NCBI RefSeq assembly: GCF_014705705.1 | Contig: NZ_JACXLD010000001.1 | Coordinates: 434,001-498,000 of the forward strand | Reading direction: 5' to 3' | DNA: 64,000 bases | Source: Spongiibacter pelagi | GTDB lineage: Bacteria > Pseudomonadota > Gammaproteobacteria > Pseudomonadales > Spongiibacteraceae | Shown: in pieces, positions 48,716 to 59,467 of the stretch | Numbering within the stretch: position 1 is the first letter of the stretch | Layout: each line of letters begins with the position of its first letter | Translations under genes and position numbers: made by a program | The notes under the pieces: model-generated | What the model saw: the letters and a program-made list of their open reading frames with translations, nothing else | Told to the model about the DNA's origin: nothing | Database searches by the model: none

Positions 48716-49414
48716 TTAGAGTCGCGCGATTAATTCAGGTGCATCTCGCCAGTCAGTCATAATGGCATCTGCATCGGGGTGAATGTCGCGATTGTTTTCT
48801 AGCAACTGGGCTTGAATTGTTCGAATGCCCAGTTGCCTTGCTCCCTCTATGTCATCCAGCGGGTGATCGCCAATATGCAAGACATCCTCGCTATTACAGT
48901 TCGCTAGCTTCAGGGCTTCTTCAAATAGGCGCGGCGAAGGCTTGCTTAGGCCAAATTGCTCCGCTCGCAAACTGTGCCTAACATACTGGCTTAATGGCAT
49001 TTTGTCTAAATGCGCATTGCCGTTGGTAATACTAATTATCAGATATTTCTGACTTAGCTCGGTAAGCACTTGGCTAACATAGGGAAACAGCGTTACCCGC
49101 TGGCGGGCCTGCCAAAAAGTGTGAAACACCTGCTCGGCAATCTGTTCTGCTTCGGTGGCGTAGCCGTGTTCTGCTAGTAGTGCCAGCAAACTTTGCTTAC
49201 GCCAATCGCTTATATAGTGCTCTAGCTCCGGGTGGGCTTTTAAATATTCCAGCCGCTGCGCCCTGATTTCATGTTGCCCAAGTTTGCTGGTTAGCTTCGG
49301 TGCATGTTTTTCCAATTCGGCATAAAAAATTCGGTCTGCTCGTAGTAACACGGCTTGGGCTGGCCATAGGGTGTCATCAAGATCGACAGTAATCAGTTTA
49401 ATTGGAGAGGGCAT
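48716..49414 (-). CDS. yigB: HAD-superfamily hydrolase (YigB type)
   Basis: 232 residues. LITVDLDDTLWPAQ is the nucleophile motif I, ISITNGNAHLD motif II, and IGDHPLDDIEGARQLG motif IV. YigB acts on FMN and other phosphates. The start at 49414 is used because the long upstream frame is cysteine-rich and overlaps xerC. It follows xerC by ten bases, the conserved gammaproteobacterial order. Confidence 0.9.
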   Translation of the reverse strand: MPSPIKLITVDLDDTLWPAQAVLLRADRIFYAELEKHAPKLTSKLGQHEIRAQRLEYLKAHPELEHYISDWRKQSLLALLAEHGYATEAEQIAEQVFHTFWQARQRVTLFPYVSQVLTELSQKYLIISITNGNAHLDKMPLSQYVRHSLRAEQFGLSKPSPRLFEEALKLANCNSEDVLHIGDHPLDDIEGARQLGIRTIQAQLLENNRDIHPDADAIMTDWRDAPELIARL

Positions 49415-49424
49415 GTTACTTGCC

Positions 49425-50321
49425 TTATTTTGGCTTTCGCTGCGCGCGTGGATGAGCGTTATCGTAAACCTTGGCAAGGTGCTGATAATCGAGATGGGTA
49501 TAAATTTGTGTAGTGGAAAGATTGGCGTGGCCAAGCAGTTCTTGCACGGCGCGCAAATCACCACTGGATTCCAGCATATGACTGGCAAAGGAGTGACGCA
49601 GTTTGTGTGGGTAGAGATTGTCGGGTACGCCTGCTTGTGTGGCGCGTTGCTTAATCCGCAATTCAATGGAGCGATGACTCAAGCGCTCACCGCGATTATT
49701 CAGAAATACGGCCTCGTCGCAGGGCGATTGGTTTAACCGTTCAGCCAGCCATTGCTTAAGTGCGTTTAGGGCCATGCCGCCCACGGGAACATTGCGGGTT
49801 TTACGGCCTTTACCGGTGACCGTTACTAGCCCTTCCTTTAGGTCGATATCATCAAGGTTTAGTGAGGCCAGTTCAGCTAGGCGCAGGCCAGAGGAATAAA
49901 ACAATTCCATAATCGCCCGGTCACGTTTGTCGATGGGGGCATCGCCTTTAAATTCCATTAGCTGTTGTACGCGGTCGACATCTAAGCTGCTGGGTAATTT
50001 GCGGCCGCGCTTGGGCGCAGAAATGCCGGCAGCAGGATTGGCTTTTACGCCATAGAAGCGAATTTGGTAGTTATAAAAACTGCGCAGAGCGGAAAGCTGA
50101 CGCTGAATTGAACTGGCCGCTAAACCTTGGCGGCGTAAGTAGCCGACATAGTTGCGGATATCGCCGCTGGCGGCTTTGTTGATTTCGCTGATGCCTTGTT
50201 GCTCGCAAAAATTTAAAAAACGGCTGAGGTCACGCCGGTAATTCGAGAGGGTGTGGCCAGACAAACGCTTGGCAGAGCCAAGGTAGTCGAGAAAGGCATC
50301 GAGTTGTGTGCTTGCATTCAT
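49425..50321 (-). CDS. xerC: Site-specific tyrosine recombinase XerC
   Basis: 298-residue recombinase resolving chromosome dimers at dif with XerD. N-terminal core-binding domain (LSGHTLSNYRRDLSRFLNFC) and the catalytic R...HxxR...H/W...Y set: SGLRLAELASL, HKLRHSFASHML, LGHANLSTTQIY. Normal chromosomal gene, not a phage integrase; dapF and the DUF484 gene that usually precede it are absent here. Confidence 0.96.
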   Translation of the reverse strand: MNASTQLDAFLDYLGSAKRLSGHTLSNYRRDLSRFLNFCEQQGISEINKAASGDIRNYVGYLRRQGLAASSIQRQLSALRSFYNYQIRFYGVKANPAAGISAPKRGRKLPSSLDVDRVQQLMEFKGDAPIDKRDRAIMELFYSSGLRLAELASLNLDDIDLKEGLVTVTGKGRKTRNVPVGGMALNALKQWLAERLNQSPCDEAVFLNNRGERLSHRSIELRIKQRATQAGVPDNLYPHKLRHSFASHMLESSGDLRAVQELLGHANLSTTQIYTHLDYQHLAKVYDNAHPRAQRKPK

Positions 50322-50488
50322 TTGACTAGGTTAGGGCTTGAGGCAATCGGCGACAAGGGGCGTGAACCTTTAAAAAATTTAATTGGATAGTTTTATGAGT
50401 CGCGCCCAGCGATGTGATAGAAAGTGATGTGATAAGAAGTGATTCATAATTCACGCTCATGATCAAAAACAATAATGGAGCTGTGCTG

Positions 50489-51670
50489 ATGAAGCCCCAG
50501 CCGCAAGTTAAACAACAGCCACCTTGGTGGGTATCCCTGCCCGAGGATTTTTATTGTCAGTCTGATGGCACCGAGCTAGACAGTGAATACCCCTTGCAGG
50601 TGTATGGCACGGCGGTGGTAGACAAAGTAGTTCGCACGGCACTGGCAACCATGTTCGCTGCAGCGGCACTGCCTCGGTTTCGCAACAGCGCCAATATTGA
50701 TCGAGATCGTCTGGCCATGGAGTTTTATTCCAAGCTGGCGAATGACCGTGATGTCGACAAGGTATTTGTTAAGCCGCCGGAAGTCGAGGTTAAAGCCGTG
50801 CAGCCGCCGGCAATGTCGTATAAACCCCGTGGAATTCCGGCGTTTAATCTCAGTTTTAAATCGCCTTACGAGCCGCTCTATACGCCCATTGCGGATGATT
50901 TTTTAAGCAATCGCCGCAATCTTACCGCCCATGCCCAGTACTGGACCCATCCCGATGGCCCGCGCCCTACGTTGATTTTTGTACACGGGGTAGTGGGAAG
51001 TTGGTATGCCTTTAATGCGCCGTTTTTTAATTTGCGTGAGTTCTATAATCAGGGTTACGACATTTTGTTGTATATCCAGCCTTTTCACGGGCCGCGCAAG
51101 GAAAAAACGCATCCCTTTAACGGCTACGGTTTATTTGGCAGTGGTTTTGCGCAAATGAATGAAGCCATGTTGCAGGCGATTATGGAGTTGCGGGTGCTGG
51201 TGGATTATCTGCTCAAGCGCGGCTCGCCCTGCGTGGGGATTTCTGGCCTGAGTCTGGGCGGTTATTTGAGTTCATTGATGGCGGTGGTGGAATCGCGCTT
51301 GGCGTTCTGTATTCCGAATTCGCCCTTGGTTGCGCCGGTGGATACCATGCGCAGTTGGTGGCCTTCTGGCGAGCTGATTAACTGGATGGCCAAACACACT
51401 GAGATGGATGCCTTGGAGCTGCGCAAAGGTCTAGCTATACACAGCCCCTTGAGCTATCAACCAAAGCTCGATCCTGAAAAAGTCATGATTATCGGCGGCG
51501 CGGGCGATCGCTTTACGCCGCCGCGTTTTGTTCGCTTGCTACACGATCACTGGCCGGGCAGTCATCTGCACTGGTTCCCCGGCAACCATATTGTGCATCT
51601 GGGGCAGGAGGAATATCTCCGGTTGATGAAGCAGTTTATGGACAGTCACTGCCAGCACAGTTTGAGCTGA
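50489..51670 (+). CDS. Alpha/beta hydrolase of ABHD18-like type
   Basis: 393 residues. FVHGVVGSWYAF and YIQPFHGPRKE precede the nucleophile elbow GISGLSLGGYLSSLM; the acid may be Asp in IGGAGDRFTPP and the base His in WFPGNHIVHLG. The layout resembles the ABHD18/DUF2048 group rather than classical lipases; substrate unknown. The ATG at 50489 has GGAG eight bases upstream and is preferred over that at 50459. Confidence 0.72.
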   Translation: MKPQPQVKQQPPWWVSLPEDFYCQSDGTELDSEYPLQVYGTAVVDKVVRTALATMFAAAALPRFRNSANIDRDRLAMEFYSKLANDRDVDKVFVKPPEVEVKAVQPPAMSYKPRGIPAFNLSFKSPYEPLYTPIADDFLSNRRNLTAHAQYWTHPDGPRPTLIFVHGVVGSWYAFNAPFFNLREFYNQGYDILLYIQPFHGPRKEKTHPFNGYGLFGSGFAQMNEAMLQAIMELRVLVDYLLKRGSPCVGISGLSLGGYLSSLMAVVESRLAFCIPNSPLVAPVDTMRSWWPSGELINWMAKHTEMDALELRKGLAIHSPLSYQPKLDPEKVMIIGGAGDRFTPPRFVRLLHDHWPGSHLHWFPGNHIVHLGQEEYLRLMKQFMDSHCQHSLS

Positions 51671-51674
51671 TTTT

Positions 51675-51704
51675 TGCGCCACCTGCCGGTGGCGCACTTG
51701 TTTT
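51675..51704 (+). terminator. Terminator after ABHD18-like hydrolase
   Basis: Perfect 9-bp stem TGCGCCACC / GGTGGCGCA, 4-base loop, followed by CTTGTTTT, five bases past the stop and just ahead of the convergent RND gene. Confidence 0.7.
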
Positions 51705-51717
51705 AGGGGATCTTTTT

Positions 51718-54700
51718 CTAAGCCTCTTGGTCAGGCTGACTGGCCAGTTCTTTATCCAATCGGTGGGTAACATCCAGCGGTGAGCCGGTATGTTTTGCCA
51801 GTAGGCGATAGGCCATTGGAATGACAAACAGCGTAAAGAGTGTGGCGGCGCTAACCCCAAAGAAAATCACTACGCCGATAACGTAGCGCGATTCACTGCC
51901 GGCTCCGAAGGAAAGTAATAATGGCACTGCGCCCATAATGGTGGTGATGGCGGTCATAAGAATGGGGCGTAAGCGCAGTTGGGCGGCGCGGGTAATGGCC
52001 TCTTCAAAGTCGACGCCTTGATCGCGTAATTGGTTGGTAAATTCCACCATCAGAATACCGTTCTTAGCGGCTAGCCCGACCAGCATAATTAAGGCGATTT
52101 GGCTGAAAATATTCAGGCTTTGTCCGCAAATATATAAACCGAATAGCGCGCCGGCGATGGCCAGCGGCACGGTTAGCAGAATGACCAGCGGGTGAATAAA
52201 ACTTTCAAATTGGGCGGCCAATACCAAAAATACAATCAGCAGTGCCATGGCAAAAGTGAAGTAAATCGAGCTGCCGGTTTCTTTGTATTTAAGGGATTGA
52301 CCCTTGTAATCAATGGTTGCCTGCGGCGCAATCTCACGGGTGATATTCTCAAGATAGTCCAAGGCCTCACCTTGGGAATAGCCCTCGGCTAGGTTGGCGC
52401 TAATGGTGATGGCGCGCACCTTATTGTAGCGACTGAGTACCGAGGCATCTCCGCGCTCGCTAAATCTGACCAAGTTGCTCAGCGGAATCAGCGCCTGTGT
52501 GGTGTCTGAGCGCACATAGATATTGGCCAAATCTGTGGGCGCGCTGTGCGCTTCCCGCTCGCCTTCGAGAATGACGTCGTATTCCTCGCCATCGAACATA
52601 AACGTGGTGACCCGGCGAGAGCCGAGTAAGGTTTGCAGGCTGCGATTAATTTCCTGATTGGAAACGCCGAGGTCGGCGGCGCGGTTGCGGTCTACATTGA
52701 CGATAAACTGGGGCTGGGTTTCTTTGTAGTCGTCGTTTACGCGGAGCAGGCCGGGATTGTTACGGGCCTCGCTCATAATTTGGTCGCGCCACTTGGCGAG
52801 CTGAATGTAACTGCCGCCGCCAATGACAAACTCTATTGGCTGACTAAAACCACCGCCCAAGGATTGCGGTTGAATGGGAATTACGGTCATGCCGGTAAAG
52901 TCTTTCAGGCGGTTGCGGATGTCGGCAATAATTGCATCGCTGCTGCGCCGTTGATTCCAGTCTTCTAAAACCAGAATCGAAGTGCCCATATTGTAAGCGT
53001 CGCCGCCGGCCCAGCTATTGGGGCTGCGAATCAAAAAGCGTTTGAATTCGCCCTGCTCAGCCAGTGGCATCAGGCGTTGTTCAAACTCCATCAAGTGATC
53101 AACGGTGTAGTCGAAGGACGCACCCTCCGGGCCGCGCAGCATCACAATAATGACGCCCCGGTCTTCCTTTGGCGCAAATTCACCGGGAATTTGTTGGAAC
53201 AACATCACGCTGGCAATAATCGCCAGCAGTAGCGCGCTGCCGGACAGCAGCGGTTTTTTCATACTGCCGTCCAGCAATGTGCGATAACGGTTTTCTAATT
53301 TATTCAGTAGGCGTTCGACAAAATCTGCCAGTCCACTGTGCAGGCTTTGCTGGCTTAAAAGTTTTGAGCAAATCATTGGCGAAAGGGTCAGCGCCACAAG
53401 GCTGGAAAACAGCACGGCGACTGACATGGCCACCGCAAATTCGCCGAATAAGCGACCGAGGTCACCTTCGATAAAGGTGATGGGCACAAACACCGCCACC
53501 AATACCAAGGTGGTGGCGATAACCGCAAAGCCTACCTGCCGGCTGCCCCGATAGGCGGCGACTAATGGTGATTCGCCTTGTTGCAGACGGCGGTGAATAT
53601 TTTCCAGCACCACAATGCTGTCATCCACCACTAGACCAATGGCGAGCACCAAAGCGAGTAAGGTGAGCAGGTTGAGTGTGTAGCCGAGGGCGTATAACAC
53701 GGTGAACGTGGCAATCAGCGAGACCGGCACGGTGAGTGCGGGAACCAACATGGCGCGGAAATCACCGAGGAATAAAAAGATCACCAGCACGACCAGCGCC
53801 GCAGAAATAAACAGCGTGGAATAAACTTCCTTTATTGCGCTGTCGATAAAAACGGTGGTGTCGTAGCTCGGGTGAAGCTCGGTGCCGCTTGGCAGGCTGG
53901 GCCGCAACAGCTCTGCTTCGCGGCGCACACCTTCGCCCACGCTTAAGGTGTTGGCGACACTTTGCTTGATAATGCCGATGCCTACCTGAGGGACGCCGTT
54001 ACCGCGAAATAGCGCGCGGGATTCGCTGGCACCAAATTCGATGCGGGCAATATCGCCAAGGCGCAGCAGATAGCCGTTATTTTCGCGGCGGATCACCAGT
54101 TGTTCAAAATCATCGACGCTGTGATATTGGCGTGGCAGTTTAACGATAAAGTCTCGGTTGCGAGATTTTAGATTCCCCGCGGGGAGCTCAAGGTTTTCAC
54201 GGGTAAGGGCATTTTGTACATCGGTGGTTGTGATTTTGTGTGCGGCCATTGCCTGTCGGTCAAGCCAAATACGCATGGCGTAATCCGAGGCGCCACTGAC
54301 CAAAACTCGAGCCACGCCGTCGATAACAGAAAAGCGATCAACGACATAACGGTTGGCGTAGTCGGCCAGCTCCAACGGATTCAGTTCGGTAGAGGTGAGG
54401 TTGAGCCACATAATCACCCGCTCGTCGGAGTCGGTTTTTTGCACCTCTGGCGGGTCAGCTTCTTCTGGCAGATTGGCGCTGATACGCGCGACGCGGTCGC
54501 GAACATCATTGGCGGCGGCATCAATATCCCGCGACAGCTCAAACTCAATGCTAATGGCAGACACGCCATCACGGCTGGTAGAGGTAACGGTTTTTATGCC
54601 TTCGATTCCGGCAATACGATCTTCGATGAGCTGGGTGATTCTCGATTCCACAACTTCCGCCGAGGCGCCGGTGTAGGTGGTGGTAATAGAGACGATTGGC

Positions 54701-54825
54701 GGATCGATGTCCGGGTATTCGCGCAGTGGTAGGCGTTCAAATGAGAGCAAACCAAAGGCCAGCAGAAGCATGCTGATTACGGCGGCAAAAACCGGGCGTT
54801 TAACGGAAATATCAGACAGCAACAT
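51718..54825 (-). CDS. RND efflux pump inner-membrane permease
   Basis: 1035 residues of the HAE1 (AcrB/MexB-like) family: MLLSDISVKRPVFAAVISML, twelve expected membrane helices and two large periplasmic loops. Proton-relay residues are Asp-Asp in GLVVDDSIVVLENIHRRL and Lys in GLAAKNGILMVEF. It exports drugs or toxic compounds with a periplasmic adaptor and a TolC-like channel; no channel gene is in the window. The start lies three bases after the adaptor stop, so they are co-translated. Confidence 0.95.
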   Translation of the reverse strand: MLLSDISVKRPVFAAVISMLLLAFGLLSFERLPLREYPDIDPPIVSITTTYTGASAEVVESRITQLIEDRIAGIEGIKTVTSTSRDGVSAISIEFELSRDIDAAANDVRDRVARISANLPEEADPPEVQKTDSDERVIMWLNLTSTELNPLELADYANRYVVDRFSVIDGVARVLVSGASDYAMRIWLDRQAMAAHKITTTDVQNALTRENLELPAGNLKSRNRDFIVKLPRQYHSVDDFEQLVIRRENNGYLLRLGDIARIEFGASESRALFRGNGVPQVGIGIIKQSVANTLSVGEGVRREAELLRPSLPSGTELHPSYDTTVFIDSAIKEVYSTLFISAALVVLVIFLFLGDFRAMLVPALTVPVSLIATFTVLYALGYTLNLLTLLALVLAIGLVVDDSIVVLENIHRRLQQGESPLVAAYRGSRQVGFAVIATTLVLVAVFVPITFIEGDLGRLFGEFAVAMSVAVLFSSLVALTLSPMICSKLLSQQSLHSGLADFVERLLNKLENRYRTLLDGSMKKPLLSGSALLLAIIASVMLFQQIPGEFAPKEDRGVIIVMLRGPEGASFDYTVDHLMEFEQRLMPLAEQGEFKRFLIRSPNSWAGGDAYNMGTSILVLEDWNQRRSSDAIIADIRNRLKDFTGMTVIPIQPQSLGGGFSQPIEFVIGGGSYIQLAKWRDQIMSEARNNPGLLRVNDDYKETQPQFIVNVDRNRAADLGVSNQEINRSLQTLLGSRRVTTFMFDGEEYDVILEGEREAHSAPTDLANIYVRSDTTQALIPLSNLVRFSERGDASVLSRYNKVRAITISANLAEGYSQGEALDYLENITREIAPQATIDYKGQSLKYKETGSSIYFTFAMALLIVFLVLAAQFESFIHPLVILLTVPLAIAGALFGLYICGQSLNIFSQIALIMLVGLAAKNGILMVEFTNQLRDQGVDFEEAITRAAQLRLRPILMTAITTIMGAVPLLLSFGAGSESRYVIGVVIFFGVSAATLFTLFVIPMAYRLLAKHTGSPLDVTHRLDKELASQPDQEA

Positions 54826-54828
54826 GGC

Positions 54829-55881
54829 TTAGCTTCCGCTTGCTTGGCTTAAAACGCTAACGGGCGCGCCGGGACGCAGCATTAAAAAGCCTTCCACAAT
54901 CACGCGATCACCTGCGCTAATCCCCTTGCGAATTTCAACCAAGCCGTCATGACGACGACCGAGGCTAACCGTGCGTTGCTGGGCTTTTCCTTGTTCATCA
55001 ACAAGCCAGACATAGCTGCGGTCTTGGTCGTTAAGCAAGGTTTGCTCTGGCAGGCTAAAGCCGGGATGTTCGGATTCTAAAATCTCGACCTTCATCAACA
55101 TGCCGGGCTTGAGTTGCAAATCTGCGTTATTGACCAAGGCGCGCACGGTCAGGCTGCGGCTAACCGGATCGACCCGCGAATCAATGGCGCTGATTTTTCC
55201 AGCGATGGTTTCATCGCGGGAGGTACTGGTGGCGGTGATACTTTGCTCAAGTTGAACAGCGGGAATAGCTCGGCTGGGAAGTTGAAAGTCGAGCTGCAGA
55301 ATATCGAGTTGGTCGAGGGTGGTAATGGTGGTGCCGGGGCTGAGTAAGGCGCCGGGGGATACCAGCCGCAGACCAATATGGCCGGAGAAGGGCGCGCGCA
55401 AAGTGCGTTCATCTATTTTGGCCTGCACTTCGGCAATGCGAGCTTTGGCTTGGTCGCGTTGGCTGAGCCGGCTGTCGTACTCAGTGCGGGCGGCGGCCTG
55501 TGTTTGCAGAAGTTTGCCGAGTCGATCGATTTCACGCTGATGTTCGGCTAGTTCCGCTTTTGCGGCCAGCAATTGGGCTTGTTCTTCTTCCTGCTCCAGG
55601 GTGGCGATTAAGTCGCCTTTCTTTACTTGCTGGCCATCTTGAAAATGCAGCGCGGTAATTTTCTCCGATACGCTAGAGGTGATGGTGGTAGCGTTCAATG
55701 CCTTGAGCGTGCCCAGTGCTTCCATGCTGGAAACGATTGGGGCTTCTTCCGCGGTGATGATTTTTACTGGCGTTGAGGGAATGGTTGCGGCCGAGGCATT
55801 GAGTTTTTGCTCACAGGCGGAGAGGCCAATAGTCAGTAGTGCGGTGGCGAGCAGGCGTTGGCTTGGCGATAAATTCAGCAT
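54829..55881 (-). CDS. RND efflux periplasmic adaptor lipoprotein
   Basis: 350-residue membrane fusion protein with a lipobox near residue 23 (TIGLSACEQ). A lipoyl-type half motif, SVSEKITALHFQDGQQVKKG, is followed by an alpha-hairpin coiled coil (EQEEEQAQLLAAKAELAEHQ onward) and beta-barrel domains (LRAPFSGHIGLRLVSPGALL). First gene of the efflux pair; a Fur-like repeat lies just before it. Confidence 0.93.
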   Translation of the reverse strand: MLNLSPSQRLLATALLTIGLSACEQKLNASAATIPSTPVKIITAEEAPIVSSMEALGTLKALNATTITSSVSEKITALHFQDGQQVKKGDLIATLEQEEEQAQLLAAKAELAEHQREIDRLGKLLQTQAAARTEYDSRLSQRDQAKARIAEVQAKIDERTLRAPFSGHIGLRLVSPGALLSPGTTITTLDQLDILQLDFQLPSRAIPAVQLEQSITATSTSRDETIAGKISAIDSRVDPVSRSLTVRALVNNADLQLKPGMLMKVEILESEHPGFSLPEQTLLNDQDRSYVWLVDEQGKAQQRTVSLGRRHDGLVEIRKGISAGDRVIVEGFLMLRPGAPVSVLSQASGS

Positions 55882-55901
55882 CTGAGCATCAGTCTGTAAA
55901 T

Positions 55902-55920
55902 GAAAATGAATATCATCTTC
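55902..55920 (-). promoter_or_regulatory. Fur-like inverted repeat upstream of efflux pair
   Basis: GAAAATGAATATCATCTTC matches the 19-base Fur consensus at 14 positions by my count and is itself a near-perfect inverted repeat, about 20 bases before the adaptor start. An overlapping hairpin CATCTT/AAGATG (55914-55930) also lies here. Confidence 0.4.
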
Positions 55921-56110
55921 TCATAAGATGACGAGTTCTGGTACTGGCTTTTAGTCTTAAGAGTGGTCGATAAATGGCTTAGTTCGTCCTTCCAATCAGG
56001 CTGGCGGCGCTTTGTTGTATTGTTACGTTTAGGCAGACAACTGAGATGACAAAAAGTGCGCCTTAACAACGATGCTAAGGGAATAGCTTGGTATACGCGA
56101 GGAGTGAATA

Positions 56111-56132
56111 CGGCGCGGAGGGTTCCGCGCCG
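56111..56132 (-). terminator. Hairpin after argH, possible terminator
   Basis: Perfect 9-bp GC-rich stem CGGCGCGGA / TCCGCGCCG with a 4-base loop, 12 bases beyond the argH stop. No T run follows on the minus strand, so termination is uncertain. Confidence 0.4.
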
Positions 56133-56143
56133 GAGAGCCAGAT

Positions 56144-57541
<1,398 letters not shown>

Positions 57542-57724
57542 GTGTGAATTCCTGTTGTTGAATTTGGGCGAGGCGGCCTAGCTTGCCGCCATAAGATGGG
57601 GACGAATTATATCAATATTGAAATGGTTCTGGCAGGTAACCTGCTTGTCATAGATGCAGTAGATACTCTCCGCCCTCGGAATTTCCGTTTAATTAACATC
57701 GCATGCTGAATAACGAGGTGCAGA

Positions 57725-59365
57725 ATGAGCGAGGTTGGCGCACCCAGAGGGAAACTGGTTGAATTGCTTTGGCAGCTAAAGCTGGGTTACAGCAATCAAG
57801 ACAACGGACGTTCTATTCATTTCAATACCCTGCTGAGAGATTCAGCGTATCGCCGAGACATTATTGAAGAGGCGGCGAGCAGTAGTAATGCCAAGCTTAG
57901 ACAGCTTGGTCTCAGCTTGAAAATGCTTAATGTTGAAGGCGAATTGACGCCTTCTCGTCATTCCTCGTCTCATGCTGAAGAATTGAATCCAGATATTGCA
58001 GAAACTTTGCGCAATACCAAGCCAAAAATCAGCGCCCAAAGTGGCTCTAAAGAGAAAAAGCAAAGCCAGCTTCCGTTAATACTGGGCGGTGGGCTTGTGG
58101 TGGTGCTCGCTTTGGCTGCGTTGATGCTGTTGAGCCGCAGCACGAATGAAATCACGATTGCAGGCGCACTACAGGGAGAGCATGTTTGGACGGCCGATAA
58201 AACCTGGCTGTTAAGCGGTGTGGTTTATGTGGAGTCTGGGGCGAATCTCACTATTGAACCAGGCACGGTAATAAAAGGGGCTGAGGGTTCGGCCCTAGTG
58301 GTAACGCGTGATGCCAACTTAATGGCTCGGGGCAGTGCAACAAAGCCGATTGTGTTCACCAGTGCGCAACCGCAAGGTCAGCGCGAGGCGGGTGATTGGG
58401 GCGGCTTAGTCTTGCTTGGCAATGCGCCGGTAAATCAGCGGCAGGCGCAAATTGAAGGTGTGCCGATGTCGGATCGCCGTGGCAGCTTTGGTGGCACGGA
58501 TGAAAAAAGTAGCTGTGGCGTGCTGATGTATACCCGCATCGAGTTTGCCGGCTACGAAGTCTATGCCAATAACGAACTCAATGGCCTGACCTTGGGTGGT
58601 TGTGGGCAGGGCACCATCGTGCGCAATGTGCAGGTGCATCGTTCGCTAGATGATGGCATTGAGGTTTTTGGCGGCAATGTTGATTTGCGGAATGTGTTAG
58701 TTACCGGCGCCGGTGACGATGCGCTGGATTGGGATATGGGCTGGCGCGGCAGAGCGCAATATATGTTGCTAGTGCAGTATCCCGGCTTAGGTGATAACGC
58801 AATTGAGGCAGATAATTTGGAAGCCAACCACAATGCCTCGCCAATTTCTGAACCCAAAATTTACAATGCCACTTTGCTTAGCTCCAGTAGTAACAATAAA
58901 TACCAGCGTGCGATGACCTTGCGCAGAGGCACCGGTGGGCATTTCCACAATATGATTATCAGTGGCTTCTCTCGGGAGGCGATTGATGTGAAGGACGCGG
59001 CGACGGTGGAGCGGGTCGTGGATGGCAAGCTGAATTTTAGCCATGTCTTGATAAGCAATATTGGCCCTTCTGGTGCTGATTATTTCCCGCAGGAATTTGG
59101 CGATGCCAACGATGATGGCGGCTTTGACGAGGCGGCGAGTTTTGCTGGCGGTGTCGAGCTGGGCAGTAATCTCCAGTTAGCCTTTCGTGCAGATCAGCTT
59201 GCAACGCCAGACTTTTCGGTATCGCCTTCGTCGGCAGCTAGCCGCCGAGGCGATGCCGTTCCTCAGGAGGAGTTCTGGGATGAGGGCGCTGATTTTATCG
59301 GTGCAATTCGGCCCGGTGCCGGCGCGGCTTGGTTACAGGATTGGACTGCCTTTCCGCTGAATTGA
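57725..59365 (+). CDS. Membrane-anchored beta-helix protein of unknown function
   Basis: 546 residues in three parts. Residues 1-70 form a predicted cytoplasmic domain (GKLVELLWQLKLGYSNQDNG, IHFNTLLRDSAYRRDIIEEA). A hydrophobic helix follows at about 116-137 (LILGGGLVVVLALAALMLL). The rest is a right-handed beta-helix-like region with a repeated 'nasty-site' Asp/Gly pattern: GANLTIEPGTVIKGAEG, DWGGLVLLGNAP, SLDDGIEVFGGNVDLRNVLV, GAGDDALDWDMGW. Such folds occur in polysaccharide-binding or surface proteins. The N-terminal domain is unfamiliar. It occupies the algZ-algR position between argH and hemC of Pseudomonas. Function unknown. Confidence 0.65.
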   Translation: MSEVGAPRGKLVELLWQLKLGYSNQDNGRSIHFNTLLRDSAYRRDIIEEAASSSNAKLRQLGLSLKMLNVEGELTPSRHSSSHAEELNPDIAETLRNTKPKISAQSGSKEKKQSQLPLILGGGLVVVLALAALMLLSRSTNEITIAGALQGEHVWTADKTWLLSGVVYVESGANLTIEPGTVIKGAEGSALVVTRDANLMARGSATKPIVFTSAQPQGQREAGDWGGLVLLGNAPVNQRQAQIEGVPMSDRRGSFGGTDEKSSCGVLMYTRIEFAGYEVYANNELNGLTLGGCGQGTIVRNVQVHRSLDDGIEVFGGNVDLRNVLVTGAGDDALDWDMGWRGRAQYMLLVQYPGLGDNAIEADNLEANHNASPISEPKIYNATLLSSSSNNKYQRAMTLRRGTGGHFHNMIISGFSREAIDVKDAATVERVVDGKLNFSHVLISNIGPSGADYFPQEFGDANDDGGFDEAASFAGGVELGSNLQLAFRADQLATPDFSVSPSSAASRRGDAVPQEEFWDEGADFIGAIRPGAGAAWLQDWTAFPLN

Positions 59366-59467
59366 AGTGTGCCGACGTCACGCCTCTTATATTTACTAAA
59401 AGCATAATGGTTTTGTCCGGTTCCGCGCTGACGTATGATTAGCGTTTTGCGCGAAACTGGATTGTTT

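Noticed and set aside
49425-50321. XerC as a sign of an integrated phage or island
   Set aside because: The sequence and its pairing with yigB are those of the chromosomal XerC; no phage genes or att repeats are near.
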